From: Streptomyces albofaciens JCM 4342
Lineage (GTDB): Bacteria; Actinomycetota; Actinomycetes; Streptomycetales; Streptomycetaceae
DNA length: 64,000 bases
Reading direction: 5' to 3'
Assembly (NCBI RefSeq): GCF_008634025.1
Contig: NZ_PDCM01000002.1
Location: 3,187,001-3,251,000, forward strand
The first letter of the stretch is position 1. Each line of letters opens with the position of its first letter. Made by a program: the position numbers and the translations under genes. Below the pieces are notes generated by a model, which was given only the letters and a program-made list of their open reading frames with translations, was not told the DNA's origin and ran no database searches. Positions 18,122 to 24,812 of this stretch are shown piece by piece.

Positions 18122-18163
18122 AAAACAAAAGGGCCGCGGATCCCGGTGTGGGTTCCGCGGCCC
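18122..18163 (-). terminator. Intrinsic terminator in the wblC leader (attenuator)
   Basis: 14-bp stem with one mismatch (GGGCCGCGGATCCC against GGGTTCCGCGGCCC, 18131-18163, 5-nt loop) followed on the transcribed strand by TTTTGTTTT. It lies between the upstream ORF and the wblC start, 52 nt before the GTG. This is by far the best Rho-independent signal in the window, yet it precedes the gene it serves. That is the layout of an attenuator. Confidence 0.85.
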
Positions 18164-18176
18164 TGGAAGGTGCCGA

Positions 18177-18195
18177 CCTGATCATGCCGATCAGG
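18177..18195 (-). promoter_or_regulatory. Hairpin over the upstream-ORF stop codon
   Basis: Perfect 7-bp stem CCTGATC/GATCAGG with a 5-nt loop. The uORF stop codon (18191-18193) lies inside one arm. A ribosome finishing or stalling on the uORF would mask or free this structure, which ends 13 nt before the terminator stem. It is a natural candidate for the switch element. Confidence 0.5.
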
Positions 18196-18523
18196 CTGGA
18201 TCTCTCCAGGGTTCGTGCCCGCGGTGGGCCCACGTGTCCTGCTGCGTCTGGTACTGCTTCCGGGATTCGGCACCGTTGGTCGCCGCGCCGGCAAAGGCAT
18301 GCGCATTCGCTGCCGGTGCCACTGCCGCTACTGCGGGTACCTGGGTCGGTCGCTCGTCACGCTTGGCCTCGGGCAGGAACGCCGAGGAAGCGGCACGGGA
18401 GACCTCGAAACCGGACAGCCGGCCGAAGCCGGACAGACCGGTGCCCAGCAGCGAGGCGCCAAGGGTGCAGGTGGCGACGACCGGACGATCGGTCACTTTC
18501 TGGGTCTTCATGAAGCTGATCAC
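18191..18523 (-). CDS. wblC upstream ORF (leader peptide, 110 aa)
   Basis: ORF in the wblC leader starting at a GTG with a near-ideal ribosome-binding site (AGGAGG, 8-nt spacing) and reading MISFMKTQKVTDRPVVATC at its start. The N-terminal third is hydrophobic/Gly-Ser rich, followed by an Ala/Pro-rich stretch and an Arg/Trp-rich end (GHEPWRDPA). No domain is recognised. It stops 28 nt before the intrinsic terminator. Published work on whiB7/wblC shows that a translated uORF couples ribosome inhibition to read-through. This ORF has the right position, start signal and stop to play that role, and is unusually long for a leader peptide. Confidence 0.75.
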   Translation of the reverse strand: MISFMKTQKVTDRPVVATCTLGASLLGTGLSGFGRLSGFEVSRAASSAFLPEAKRDERPTQVPAVAAVAPAANAHAFAGAATNGAESRKQYQTQQDTWAHRGHEPWRDPA

Positions 18524-18634
18524 TGGTCTCGCCTCCTCTCGGCGTCTCGGCGGACCGGAGAATCCGGCCCGAGCTTGTTCAGTACAACACGAATGCAGCG
18601 GATCCCGAAAGGCCCGTTGTCTTCGTGCCTGTGA

Positions 18635-18673
18635 AGGCTATGGGGATGCGCTCCGCGCGCGCAAACTATTTTT
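18635..18673 (-). promoter_or_regulatory. wblC promoter with WblC-type A-rich element
   Basis: Minus strand: AAAAATA (18673-18667), two bases, then TTGCGC (-35, 18664-18659), 18-bp spacer and TAGCCT (-10, 18640-18635). An A/T-rich block immediately before the -35 is the known WhiB7/WblC recognition arrangement, so autoregulation is likely. It would place the transcript start near 18628, about 105 nt before the uORF and 560 nt before wblC. The A-rich block overlaps the uvrD2 stop codon (18666-18668). Confidence 0.65.
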
Positions 18674-20942
18674 CTGACGACTTTCCGGAGCTTCTTGCAC
18701 CGCCCTCCGGAAGATCGTCCGGCGAGGGCCCGTCCACTGCCGGAACCAGCTCCTCACCTGCGCACAGTGCGAGGACGTCGGCCCCGAACCTGCCGAGCTT
18801 CCGTCCCCCCACACCAGGGATGACCGCGAGCTCCCCTTCGGTTCCCGGTACGGCCTCGGCAATCGCCATCAGGGTCTTGTCGGTGAAGACGCAGTACGCG
18901 GGCTGGCCCAGCTGCCGCGCCTGCTCGGCCCGCCAGTCGCGCAGCCGCTCGTACAGCGCCTCGTCGAGCTCGCTGGGGCAGTCGTCGCAGCGCATGAGCT
19001 TCATCTCGCCCGCGTCGGTCAGCGTCTTGCCGCAGACCCGGCAGCGCGCCGGGGAACGCTCGCGGCGCCTGCTCGCGCCCCGGACGCTGCCGCCGCCCCG
19101 CTCGATGCCGCCCGTGACGGCCGCGGCGGTACGGCGCCCGGCGGTGCCCGAGCCGGGCCGCAGACCGTCCAGGAAGCGGCTGGGCCGGCGGACCGCGCGG
19201 CCACCGGGAGAGCGGGACAGGGACCACGACAGGCCCAGGTGCCGCCGGGCCCGGGTCACGCCGACGTACAGCAGGCGGCGCTCCTCCTCCACCTGCTCGT
19301 CCGTCCTGGCGTAGGTGATCGGCATCATGCCCTCGGTCAGGCCGACCAGGAAGACGGCGTCCCACTCCAGGCCCTTGGCCGCGTGGAACGAGGCGAGCGT
19401 CACACCGTCGACCGTCGGCGCGTGCTGGGCGTTGGCCCGCTCGTCCAGCTCGGCGACCAGGTCGGCGAGGGTGGCCGTCGGCCGGGCCTTGGCGAAGTCC
19501 TCCGCGAGGCGGACCAGGGCGGCCAGCGACTCCCAGCGGTCCCGTACGGCGCCGGAGCCGGCCGGGGGCGTGCTCGTCCAGCCCATGTCGCTGAGCACCG
19601 CGCGCACCTCGGACGGGAGGTCCACGGCGTCGTCGAGGAGCGCGTCGTTGGCGCCGAAGCGGGCGGCGCCGCGCAGCTTGACGCCTGCCTCGCGGACCTC
19701 GGGCCGCTCGAAGAACCGCTCGGCACCACGGAGCTGGTACGGCACGCCGAGGTCGGCGAGGGCCTGCTCGTACACCTCGGACTGGGCGTTGATGCGGAAG
19801 AGGACCGCTATCTCGCTCGCCGGGACGCCGGAGGCGATCAGGTCGCGGATGCGGCGGGCGGTGCCCTCGGCCTCGGCGGGCTCGTCGCCGTACTCGACGT
19901 AGGTCGGCTCGGGGCCCGGGTCCCGCTGCGAGATCAGCTCCAGGCGGTGCTCGGCGGCGCGGCCGCGCGCCTGCGACAGCAGGCCGTTGGCGAGGTGCAC
20001 GACCTGGGGGGTGGAGCGGTAGTCGCGGACCAGCTTGACGACCGTCGCGTTCGGGTGGCGGGTGCGGAAGTTCAGCAGGTGGTCGGGGGTGGCGCCGGTG
20101 AAGCTGTAGATCGTCTGGCTGGCGTCGCCGACGACGCAGAGGTTGTCGCGGTCGCCGAGCCACAGGTCGAGCAGCCGCTGCTGGAGCGGGCTGACGTCCT
20201 GGTACTCGTCCACGACGAAGTGCTGGTACTGGGCGCGGACCTGCTCGGCGATGTCGTGCCGGTCCTGGAGGACGCCGACGGTCAGCAGCAGGACGTCCTC
20301 GAAATCGATGGTTCCCCGGTCGCGCTTGAGCTGCTCGTACGTCCCGTAGATCTGTCCGATCTCGGCCGGGTCGCGGGGGGCCTCGCGGCCCGCCTTGTGG
20401 ACGGCGGCCGGGTAGTCGGCGGGCACGGTCTGGGTGACCTTGGACCACTCGATCTCGCCCGTGACGTCGCGCAGCTCGTTGCGGTCCAGGCGGATGCGGC
20501 AGCGGGCGGCGGCCTCGGCGACCAGCTGGGCCTTGCGCTCCACGAGCCGGGGCAGCTCGCCGCCGACCGCCTTGGGCCAGAAGTACTGGAGCTGGCGCAG
20601 GGCGGCGGAGTGGAACGTACGGGCCTGGACGCCGCCCGCGCCGAGCTGGCGCAGCCGCCCGCGCATCTCCCCCGCCGCGCGGGCGGTGAACGTGACGGCG
20701 AGCACCGTGCCCGGCTGCAGGATGCCCGCACGGACGCCGTACGCGATCCGGTGGGTGATCGCGCGGGTCTTGCCCGTCCCGGCACCCGCCAGGACGCACA
20801 CGGGGCCGTGCAGGGCCGTGGCGACCTCGCGCTGCTCGGGGTCGAGGCCGTCGAGCACCGCGTCGGCACCCTCGGGCGTGGCCGGGAACTGGGTCGCGGC
20901 CGCTGCCTGCGGGAAGAGAGTGGAGTCCGATGCTGCTGTCAC
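18666..20942 (-). CDS. uvrD2: ATP-dependent DNA helicase UvrD2 (SF1, with HRDC domain)
   Basis: Protein of 758 aa. The SF1A core has Walker A GAGTGKT at about 53-59, VVDEYQDVSPLQQ (motif II), QTIYSFTGA (motif III) and LVRDYRS. The C-terminal part contains a tetracysteine zinc site (CRVC and CDDC) and an HRDC domain ending IPGVGGRKLGRFG. That combination is characteristic of mycobacterial UvrD2, which unwinds 3'-tailed duplexes. The gene starts at a GTG and is divergent from the mycoredoxin gene. Its stop codon overlaps the A-rich activator element of the wblC promoter. Confidence 0.95.
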   Translation of the reverse strand: MTAASDSTLFPQAAAATQFPATPEGADAVLDGLDPEQREVATALHGPVCVLAGAGTGKTRAITHRIAYGVRAGILQPGTVLAVTFTARAAGEMRGRLRQLGAGGVQARTFHSAALRQLQYFWPKAVGGELPRLVERKAQLVAEAAARCRIRLDRNELRDVTGEIEWSKVTQTVPADYPAAVHKAGREAPRDPAEIGQIYGTYEQLKRDRGTIDFEDVLLLTVGVLQDRHDIAEQVRAQYQHFVVDEYQDVSPLQQRLLDLWLGDRDNLCVVGDASQTIYSFTGATPDHLLNFRTRHPNATVVKLVRDYRSTPQVVHLANGLLSQARGRAAEHRLELISQRDPGPEPTYVEYGDEPAEAEGTARRIRDLIASGVPASEIAVLFRINAQSEVYEQALADLGVPYQLRGAERFFERPEVREAGVKLRGAARFGANDALLDDAVDLPSEVRAVLSDMGWTSTPPAGSGAVRDRWESLAALVRLAEDFAKARPTATLADLVAELDERANAQHAPTVDGVTLASFHAAKGLEWDAVFLVGLTEGMMPITYARTDEQVEEERRLLYVGVTRARRHLGLSWSLSRSPGGRAVRRPSRFLDGLRPGSGTAGRRTAAAVTGGIERGGGSVRGASRRRERSPARCRVCGKTLTDAGEMKLMRCDDCPSELDEALYERLRDWRAEQARQLGQPAYCVFTDKTLMAIAEAVPGTEGELAVIPGVGGRKLGRFGADVLALCAGEELVPAVDGPSPDDLPEGGARSSGKSSEK

Positions 20943-21037
20943 ACCGCAATGCTGCCAGGTCGGCCGAGGCGGCCGGGAAAGTTGTCCACAGCTGCCGCTG
21001 CGTGGTCATACGAATACGCGCGCCTACGGATGCGAAG

Positions 21038-21069
21038 CCGTACGCATACCGTTGTGCAACCGTACGCAT
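21038..21069. repeat. Two 10-bp direct repeats 22 bp apart in the uvrD2/mrx1 intergenic region
   Basis: CCGTACGCAT occurs at 21038-21047 and 21060-21069, a centre-to-centre distance of 22 bp (two helical turns). It lies in the 219-bp divergent region, about 95 bp from each start. Such phasing is typical of paired regulator sites. Confidence 0.4.
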
Positions 21070-21161
21070 GCGGAAGCGGCCCGATACGGACGGGAATGGT
21101 CCCGGACGGGCGGACGTTCTCCTACTGCAAACACGCCGAGCTTGAAGGAGCGCGAGGACCC

Positions 21162-21404
21162 ATGGCGGGCACTGTGACGATGTACAGCACCACGTGGTGC
21201 GGCTACTGCCGTCGGCTGAAGAGCCAGATGGACCGCGAGGGAATCGCGTACACCGAGGTCAACATCGAGCAGGACCCCGAGTCCGCCGCCTTCGTCGAAA
21301 AGGCCAACGGCGGCAACCAGACCGTCCCGACGGTCCTCTTCCCCGACGGCTCCACCCTGACGAACCCGTCGCTGGCGCAGGTCAAGCAGGCACTCGGCGT
21401 CTGA
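21162..21404 (+). CDS. mrx1: Mycoredoxin (glutaredoxin-like, CGYC active site)
   Basis: Protein of 80 aa with a glutaredoxin/thioredoxin fold. TTWCGYCRRLK carries the CxxC active site and QTVPTVLFPDG the cis-proline loop. Actinobacterial mycoredoxin-1 reduces mycothiol mixed disulfides. Rv3198A sits at the same place next to uvrD2 and whiB7 in M. tuberculosis. The ATG at 21162 is preceded by GAAGGAGCGCGAGGA. Followed by a hairpin terminator. Confidence 0.94.
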   Translation: MAGTVTMYSTTWCGYCRRLKSQMDREGIAYTEVNIEQDPESAAFVEKANGGNQTVPTVLFPDGSTLTNPSLAQVKQALGV

Positions 21405-21467
21405 GCCCCACCAGGGCACCGGGCGAGCCCCCGGTTCACACGGGCGGATCCCGGTTCACGCGGGCGG

Positions 21468-21492
21468 ACCCCCGGTCGTTTCGGCCGGGGGT
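21468..21492 (+). terminator. Terminator after the mycoredoxin gene
   Basis: 11-bp stem (ACCCCCGGTCG/CGGCCGGGGGT, one G-U type pair) with a TTT loop, 64 nt after the stop. A 19-bp direct repeat (CGGTTCACrCGGGCGGA) precedes it. Confidence 0.6.
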
Positions 21493-21518
21493 TCCGTCGT
21501 GTCCGGGCCGCCTCCTGG

Positions 21519-21776
21519 TCAGTCCGGCACGCGGCTGTACCGCTCCAGCGCTTCCTTCGACGTGGACGCGTCCTTGAAGGTCAGCTCCCAGGGGCCGGTG
21601 TTCACGTCGAAGTCCTTGCCGAAGCCGACCCACTTCCCGGCCATGCGCCGGCCGGTCGGCTCGGCGAGCAGTTGGACGGCGCCGTGGTAGCGGGCGCCGG
21701 CGTAGTAGCCGTCCGTCGCGGTCTGTTCCACCCAGGTGCCCGTGACGACGTTGCCGTCCACCGTGAGGTCCACGGA
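21519..21776 (-). pseudogene. C-terminal remnant of a larger Streptomyces regulator-type gene
   Basis: The reading frame ends in a beta-rich domain (LTVDGNVVTGTWVEQTATDG, then GRRMAGKWVGFGKDFDVNTG). I recognise this as the C-terminal half of a Streptomyces protein family that usually has an N-terminal helix-turn-helix. No start signal exists here: the only possible start is a GTG at 21773 without a ribosome-binding site, and the N-terminal region is missing. The frame is lost at about 21780, exactly where a second truncated gene begins on the other strand. Interpreted as a deletion remnant. Confidence 0.55.
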
Positions 21777-21930
21777 CAGGTGCGAGCAATGCCAAACGTG
21801 CGAAGCGCTGAAGGCCCTCGAAGCGGAGGGGCGGGTGTGCCGGGACCCGTCGATGGAGGTGGACGCTCGGGTGCGGTATCGGCGGCATGTGCGGGAGGCG
21901 CATCGGCGGGAGGTTCCGTTGCCGTCGTGA
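21777..21930 (+). pseudogene. C-terminal remnant of a small Cys-containing protein gene
   Basis: The plus-strand frame reads CEQCQTCEALKALEAEGRVC and then SMEVDARVRYRRHVREAHRR, ending at 21930. The CxxCxxC opening and charged helical end look like the tail of a small Streptomyces protein whose start is missing. It begins at the same junction (about 21777) where the minus-strand remnant ends, so the two are head to head. A 23-codon ORF (21927-21998, CPFACALCVAK) overlaps its stop as GTGA and may be a further part of the same decayed set. Confidence 0.4.
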
Positions 21931-22023
21931 GGGGCGGGGATGTTGTTCCGCCGTGTCCGTTCGCCTGCGCGCTGTGTGTGGCCAAGGGCAGGCAGTGACG
22001 GGGGACGCCGCCTCCGAGGGGCA

Positions 22024-22049
22024 GGCCGGGGCCTCGCCAGGCCCCGGCC
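22024..22049 (-). terminator. Terminator after nudC
   Basis: Perfect 11-bp inverted repeat GGCCGGGGCCT/AGGCCCCGGCC with a 4-nt loop, 10 nt beyond the nudC stop. Confidence 0.6.
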
Positions 22050-22058
22050 CCGGCGTCG

Positions 22059-22994
22059 TCACGGCTTGGGCAGCGGCTTTCCGTACCACAGCTCGATCAG
22101 GCGGGCCGCGATGGAGATGCCGTACGGGGGCAGGACCTCGCCGGATTCGAAGGCGGCCTTCAGGTCCTCGCGGGAGAACCAGCGGGCCTCCTCGATCTCC
22201 TCGCCGTCGACCTGGATCTCGGAGGACGTGGCGCGGGCCATGAAGCCGAGCATCAGGCTGGAGGGGAAGGGCCAGGGCTGGCTCGCGACGTATTCGACGT
22301 CGCCGACGACCACGCCCGCCTCCTCGTAGACCTCGCGGGCCACCGACTGCTCGATGGACTCGCCGGGCTCCACGAAGCCGGCCAGGGTGGAGAAGCGGCC
22401 TTCGGGCCAGTGGACCTGGCGGCCGAGCAGGGCGCGGTCCTCCTCGTCCGTGACGAGCATGATCACGGCCGGGTCGGTGCGCGGGTAGTGCTCGGCGCCG
22501 CAGGCGGGGCAGCGGCGGATGTGGCCGGCCGCGGCGATCACGGTGCGTTCGCCGCAGCGCGAGCAGAAGCGGTGCAGGCGCTGCCAGTTCTCCAGGGCGA
22601 CGGCGTGGACGAGCAGGCCGGCGTCGCGCGGTGAGAGCAGCAGGCCCGCCTCGCGCAGGCCGGCGGGGCGCGCGGACTGGTCCATGCGGCCCGGCAGCGC
22701 GTCCTTCTGGAGCGCGAAGTAGCGCACGCCGTCCTCGTCGGTACCGAGGAAGTAGCGGTGGGTCTCGGTGAGCGGCGCCTCGAAGGAGGGCGTCATGACC
22801 AGTTCCGTACGCCCGTCCGGGGTGTCGTCGACCAGTGCCTGGCCGCCGGAGACCACGAAGACGCGCGTCGTCGGGTGGCTCCAGGCCGCCGCGAGCCAGG
22901 CCTCGTCGAGGCGGTGGTGGGCGGCGCGGTCGATGCCGCTCGGCGCGCTGAAGGTGATCGGCCGGTCGGCGCTGTGGTCGGTCCAGGTGGTCAC
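22059..22994 (-). CDS. nudC: NADH pyrophosphatase NudC
   Basis: Protein of 311 aa. The NudC zinc ribbon is intact (CSRCGERT, then CPACGAEHYPR), followed by the NUDIX box beginning GFVEPGESIEQS and ending REVYEEAGV, and the SQPWPFPSSLMLGF motif that distinguishes NADH pyrophosphatases from other NUDIX enzymes. NudC cleaves NADH to NMNH and AMP and removes NAD caps from RNA. The GTG at 22994 is preferred; a TTG 12 nt upstream has its GGGGGAG site too close. It is at the position of Rv3199c. Confidence 0.94.
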   Translation of the reverse strand: MTTWTDHSADRPITFSAPSGIDRAAHHRLDEAWLAAAWSHPTTRVFVVSGGQALVDDTPDGRTELVMTPSFEAPLTETHRYFLGTDEDGVRYFALQKDALPGRMDQSARPAGLREAGLLLSPRDAGLLVHAVALENWQRLHRFCSRCGERTVIAAAGHIRRCPACGAEHYPRTDPAVIMLVTDEEDRALLGRQVHWPEGRFSTLAGFVEPGESIEQSVAREVYEEAGVVVGDVEYVASQPWPFPSSLMLGFMARATSSEIQVDGEEIEEARWFSREDLKAAFESGEVLPPYGISIAARLIELWYGKPLPKP

Positions 22995-23355
22995 TGCGGT
23001 TTCCAACTCCCCCTATGGCGTGGGTGATTGCCGTGGTTGCCCTGCTTGTCGCGAACGCCGTGGCCGCCGTGGCCGCCGCGTACGGGTGCGGGCGCCGGGC
23101 GGGCGGCGGTTCGAGCCGTACGGATGGCGGTACGACCGTACGGGCGGCCGGGCCGGCCGTACGGGCAGACGCGCGAGCCGTACGGGCAGACGCCGGGCCA
23201 GTCGCACGGGTGGCCAGGCGCACCGTACGGACGGCCGATCCTGCCGTACGGGCGGCGCGGTGGTACGGGTGCGGCCTCGCACGCGGCCCCCGTGCCGGTC
23301 ACGCGTCGCGCCGTCCGGGGCACGGGCACGGGCGCCGTCGCGGCGCGGTCACCGG
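22995..23355. repeat. Non-coding stretch with a CCGTACGG-type repeat cluster
   Basis: No convincing gene. Between about 23090 and 23275 the motif CCGTACGG(G/A)C recurs about eight times at irregular spacing. Frames on both strands read low-complexity PYGxxGRPYG-like or alternating Arg/Ala text, consistent with a repeat-driven sequence rather than a protein. It forms the region between the dipeptidase stop and the nudC start, and nudC probably has its promoter at its right-hand end (near 23000-23060). Confidence 0.45.
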
Positions 23356-24756
23356 TCAAGCCACGCGCCAGTTCTCCGCCAGGTCGCCCCACAGGTGCGC
23401 GGCGGTTTCGACGCCCTTCATCAGCAGGTCCAGTTCGACCTTCTCGTTCGGGGCGTGCCAGCCGTCCGAGGGGATGGATATGCCGAGGAAGAGGACCGGG
23501 ACGCCGAGGACGTCCTGGAGGTCGGCGGCCGGTCCCGAGCCGCCCTCGCGGGTGAAGCGGATCTTCTGGTTGAAGGCACGGCCCATGGCCCGTACGACGG
23601 ACTGGAGGGCGGGGTGGTCGAGCGGGGTCAGGCAGGGGCGGGTGGCGCCCCAGAAGGTGATCTCGTGGCGGATGCCGTCGGGCAGGCGGGCGGCGACCCA
23701 GTCCCGTACGGACTGCTGGACGGCGGCCGCGTCCTGGCCCGCCACCAGGCGGAAAGACAGCTTCAGCTGCGCGGCGGACGGCACGATGGTCTTGCCGCCG
23801 GGGCCCTGGTAGCCGCCGCCGATGCCGTTGACCTCGGCGGTGGGGCGGGCCCAGATGCGCTCCAGGGTGCTGTGGTCGGCCTCGCCGAGCGCGGCGTGGG
23901 AGTGGGCCGTGCGCAGCCAGCCGGCCTCGTCGAAGGGCAGCTCGGCGAAGAGCTCGCGCTCGCGGTCGGTCAGCTCGACGACGCCGTCGTAGAAGCCGGG
24001 GATCGCCACCCGGCGGTCGTCGTCGTGCAGCGCGGCGGCCAGGCGGGCGGCCTCGGTGGCCGGGTTGGGCACCGCGCCGCCGAAGGAACCGGAGTGGATG
24101 TCCTGGTCGGGGCCGTACAGGTCGATCTGGCAGTCCGTGAGGCCGCGCATGCCGGTGCAGACGGTCGGGGTGTCCTTGGACCACATGCCCGTGTCGGAGA
24201 CGATCACCGCGTCGCAGGCCAGGCGGTCCGCGTGCTTGGTGATCAGGGCGGGGAAGTTCGGGGAGCCGGACTCCTCCTCGCCCTCGATGAGGAGCTTGAG
24301 GTTGACGGCGGGCGCGGTGCGGCCGGTCGCGGCCAGGTGGGCGCGCACGCCGAGGGTGTGGAAGAACACCTGGCCCTTGTCGTCGGCCGCGCCGCGGGCG
24401 TACAGCTTGCCGTCGATGGTCTGCGGCTCGAACGGGTCGGTGTGCCAGCCGTCCTCGCGGGTGGCGGGCTGCACGTCGTGGTGGCCGTACACGAGAACCG
24501 TGGGGGCCGTCGGGTCCCCGGAGGACCACTCGGCGAAGACCGCGGGCGCACCGTCCGTCTCCCAGATCTCGGCGGTCGGGAAGCCGGTCGCGGTGAGCCG
24601 GCCGGCCAGCCACTCGGCGCTGCGGCGCACGTCGGCGGCGCGCTCCGGGTCCGCGGACACGGAGGGGATGCGCAGCCAGGCGGCGAGGTCGCCGAGGAAC
24701 TCTTCGCGGTGGACGTTGATGTACGCGCGGACGGCGCTGTCCGAGGTGGTGCTCAT
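23356..24756 (-). CDS. M20-family dipeptidase/peptidase
   Basis: Protein of 466 aa with M20 metallopeptidase metal ligands: LVYGHHDVQPA (first His/Asp), YARGAADDKGQ (bridging Asp), LIEGEEESGSP (catalytic Glu pair) and VIVSDTGMWS. The dimerisation domain follows at about 200-330, with DIHSGSFGG as its hallmark. These enzymes hydrolyse dipeptides or N-acyl amino acids in the cytoplasm with two zinc ions. The ATG at 24756 (MSTTSDSAVR) is chosen because upstream codons add a disordered tail. It starts 56 nt after adnB and may share its transcript. Confidence 0.9.
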   Translation of the reverse strand: MSTTSDSAVRAYINVHREEFLGDLAAWLRIPSVSADPERAADVRRSAEWLAGRLTATGFPTAEIWETDGAPAVFAEWSSGDPTAPTVLVYGHHDVQPATREDGWHTDPFEPQTIDGKLYARGAADDKGQVFFHTLGVRAHLAATGRTAPAVNLKLLIEGEEESGSPNFPALITKHADRLACDAVIVSDTGMWSKDTPTVCTGMRGLTDCQIDLYGPDQDIHSGSFGGAVPNPATEAARLAAALHDDDRRVAIPGFYDGVVELTDRERELFAELPFDEAGWLRTAHSHAALGEADHSTLERIWARPTAEVNGIGGGYQGPGGKTIVPSAAQLKLSFRLVAGQDAAAVQQSVRDWVAARLPDGIRHEITFWGATRPCLTPLDHPALQSVVRAMGRAFNQKIRFTREGGSGPAADLQDVLGVPVLFLGISIPSDGWHAPNEKVELDLLMKGVETAAHLWGDLAENWRVA

Positions 24757-24812
24757 GAGTCCGAGCCTATCCGGCTCGCGGGCGCGGTCCGCCGCCGGTC
24801 TCGACGATCTTG

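Noticed and set aside
18028..18306. Alternative minus-strand frame through the wblC leader
   Set aside because: It crosses the terminator hairpin and has no start signal; the uORF frame at 18191-18523 has an ideal ribosome-binding site.
23090..23275. CCGTACGG repeats as a CRISPR array
   Set aside because: Units are about 10 bp with irregular spacing and no spacer pattern, and no cas gene is nearby.
23015..23300. Plus-strand ORF starting MAWVIAVVALLVANAVAAVA with a membrane-like helix
   Set aside because: No ribosome-binding site, and after the first 25 codons it becomes repeat-driven Arg/Ala text that runs antisense into the dipeptidase.
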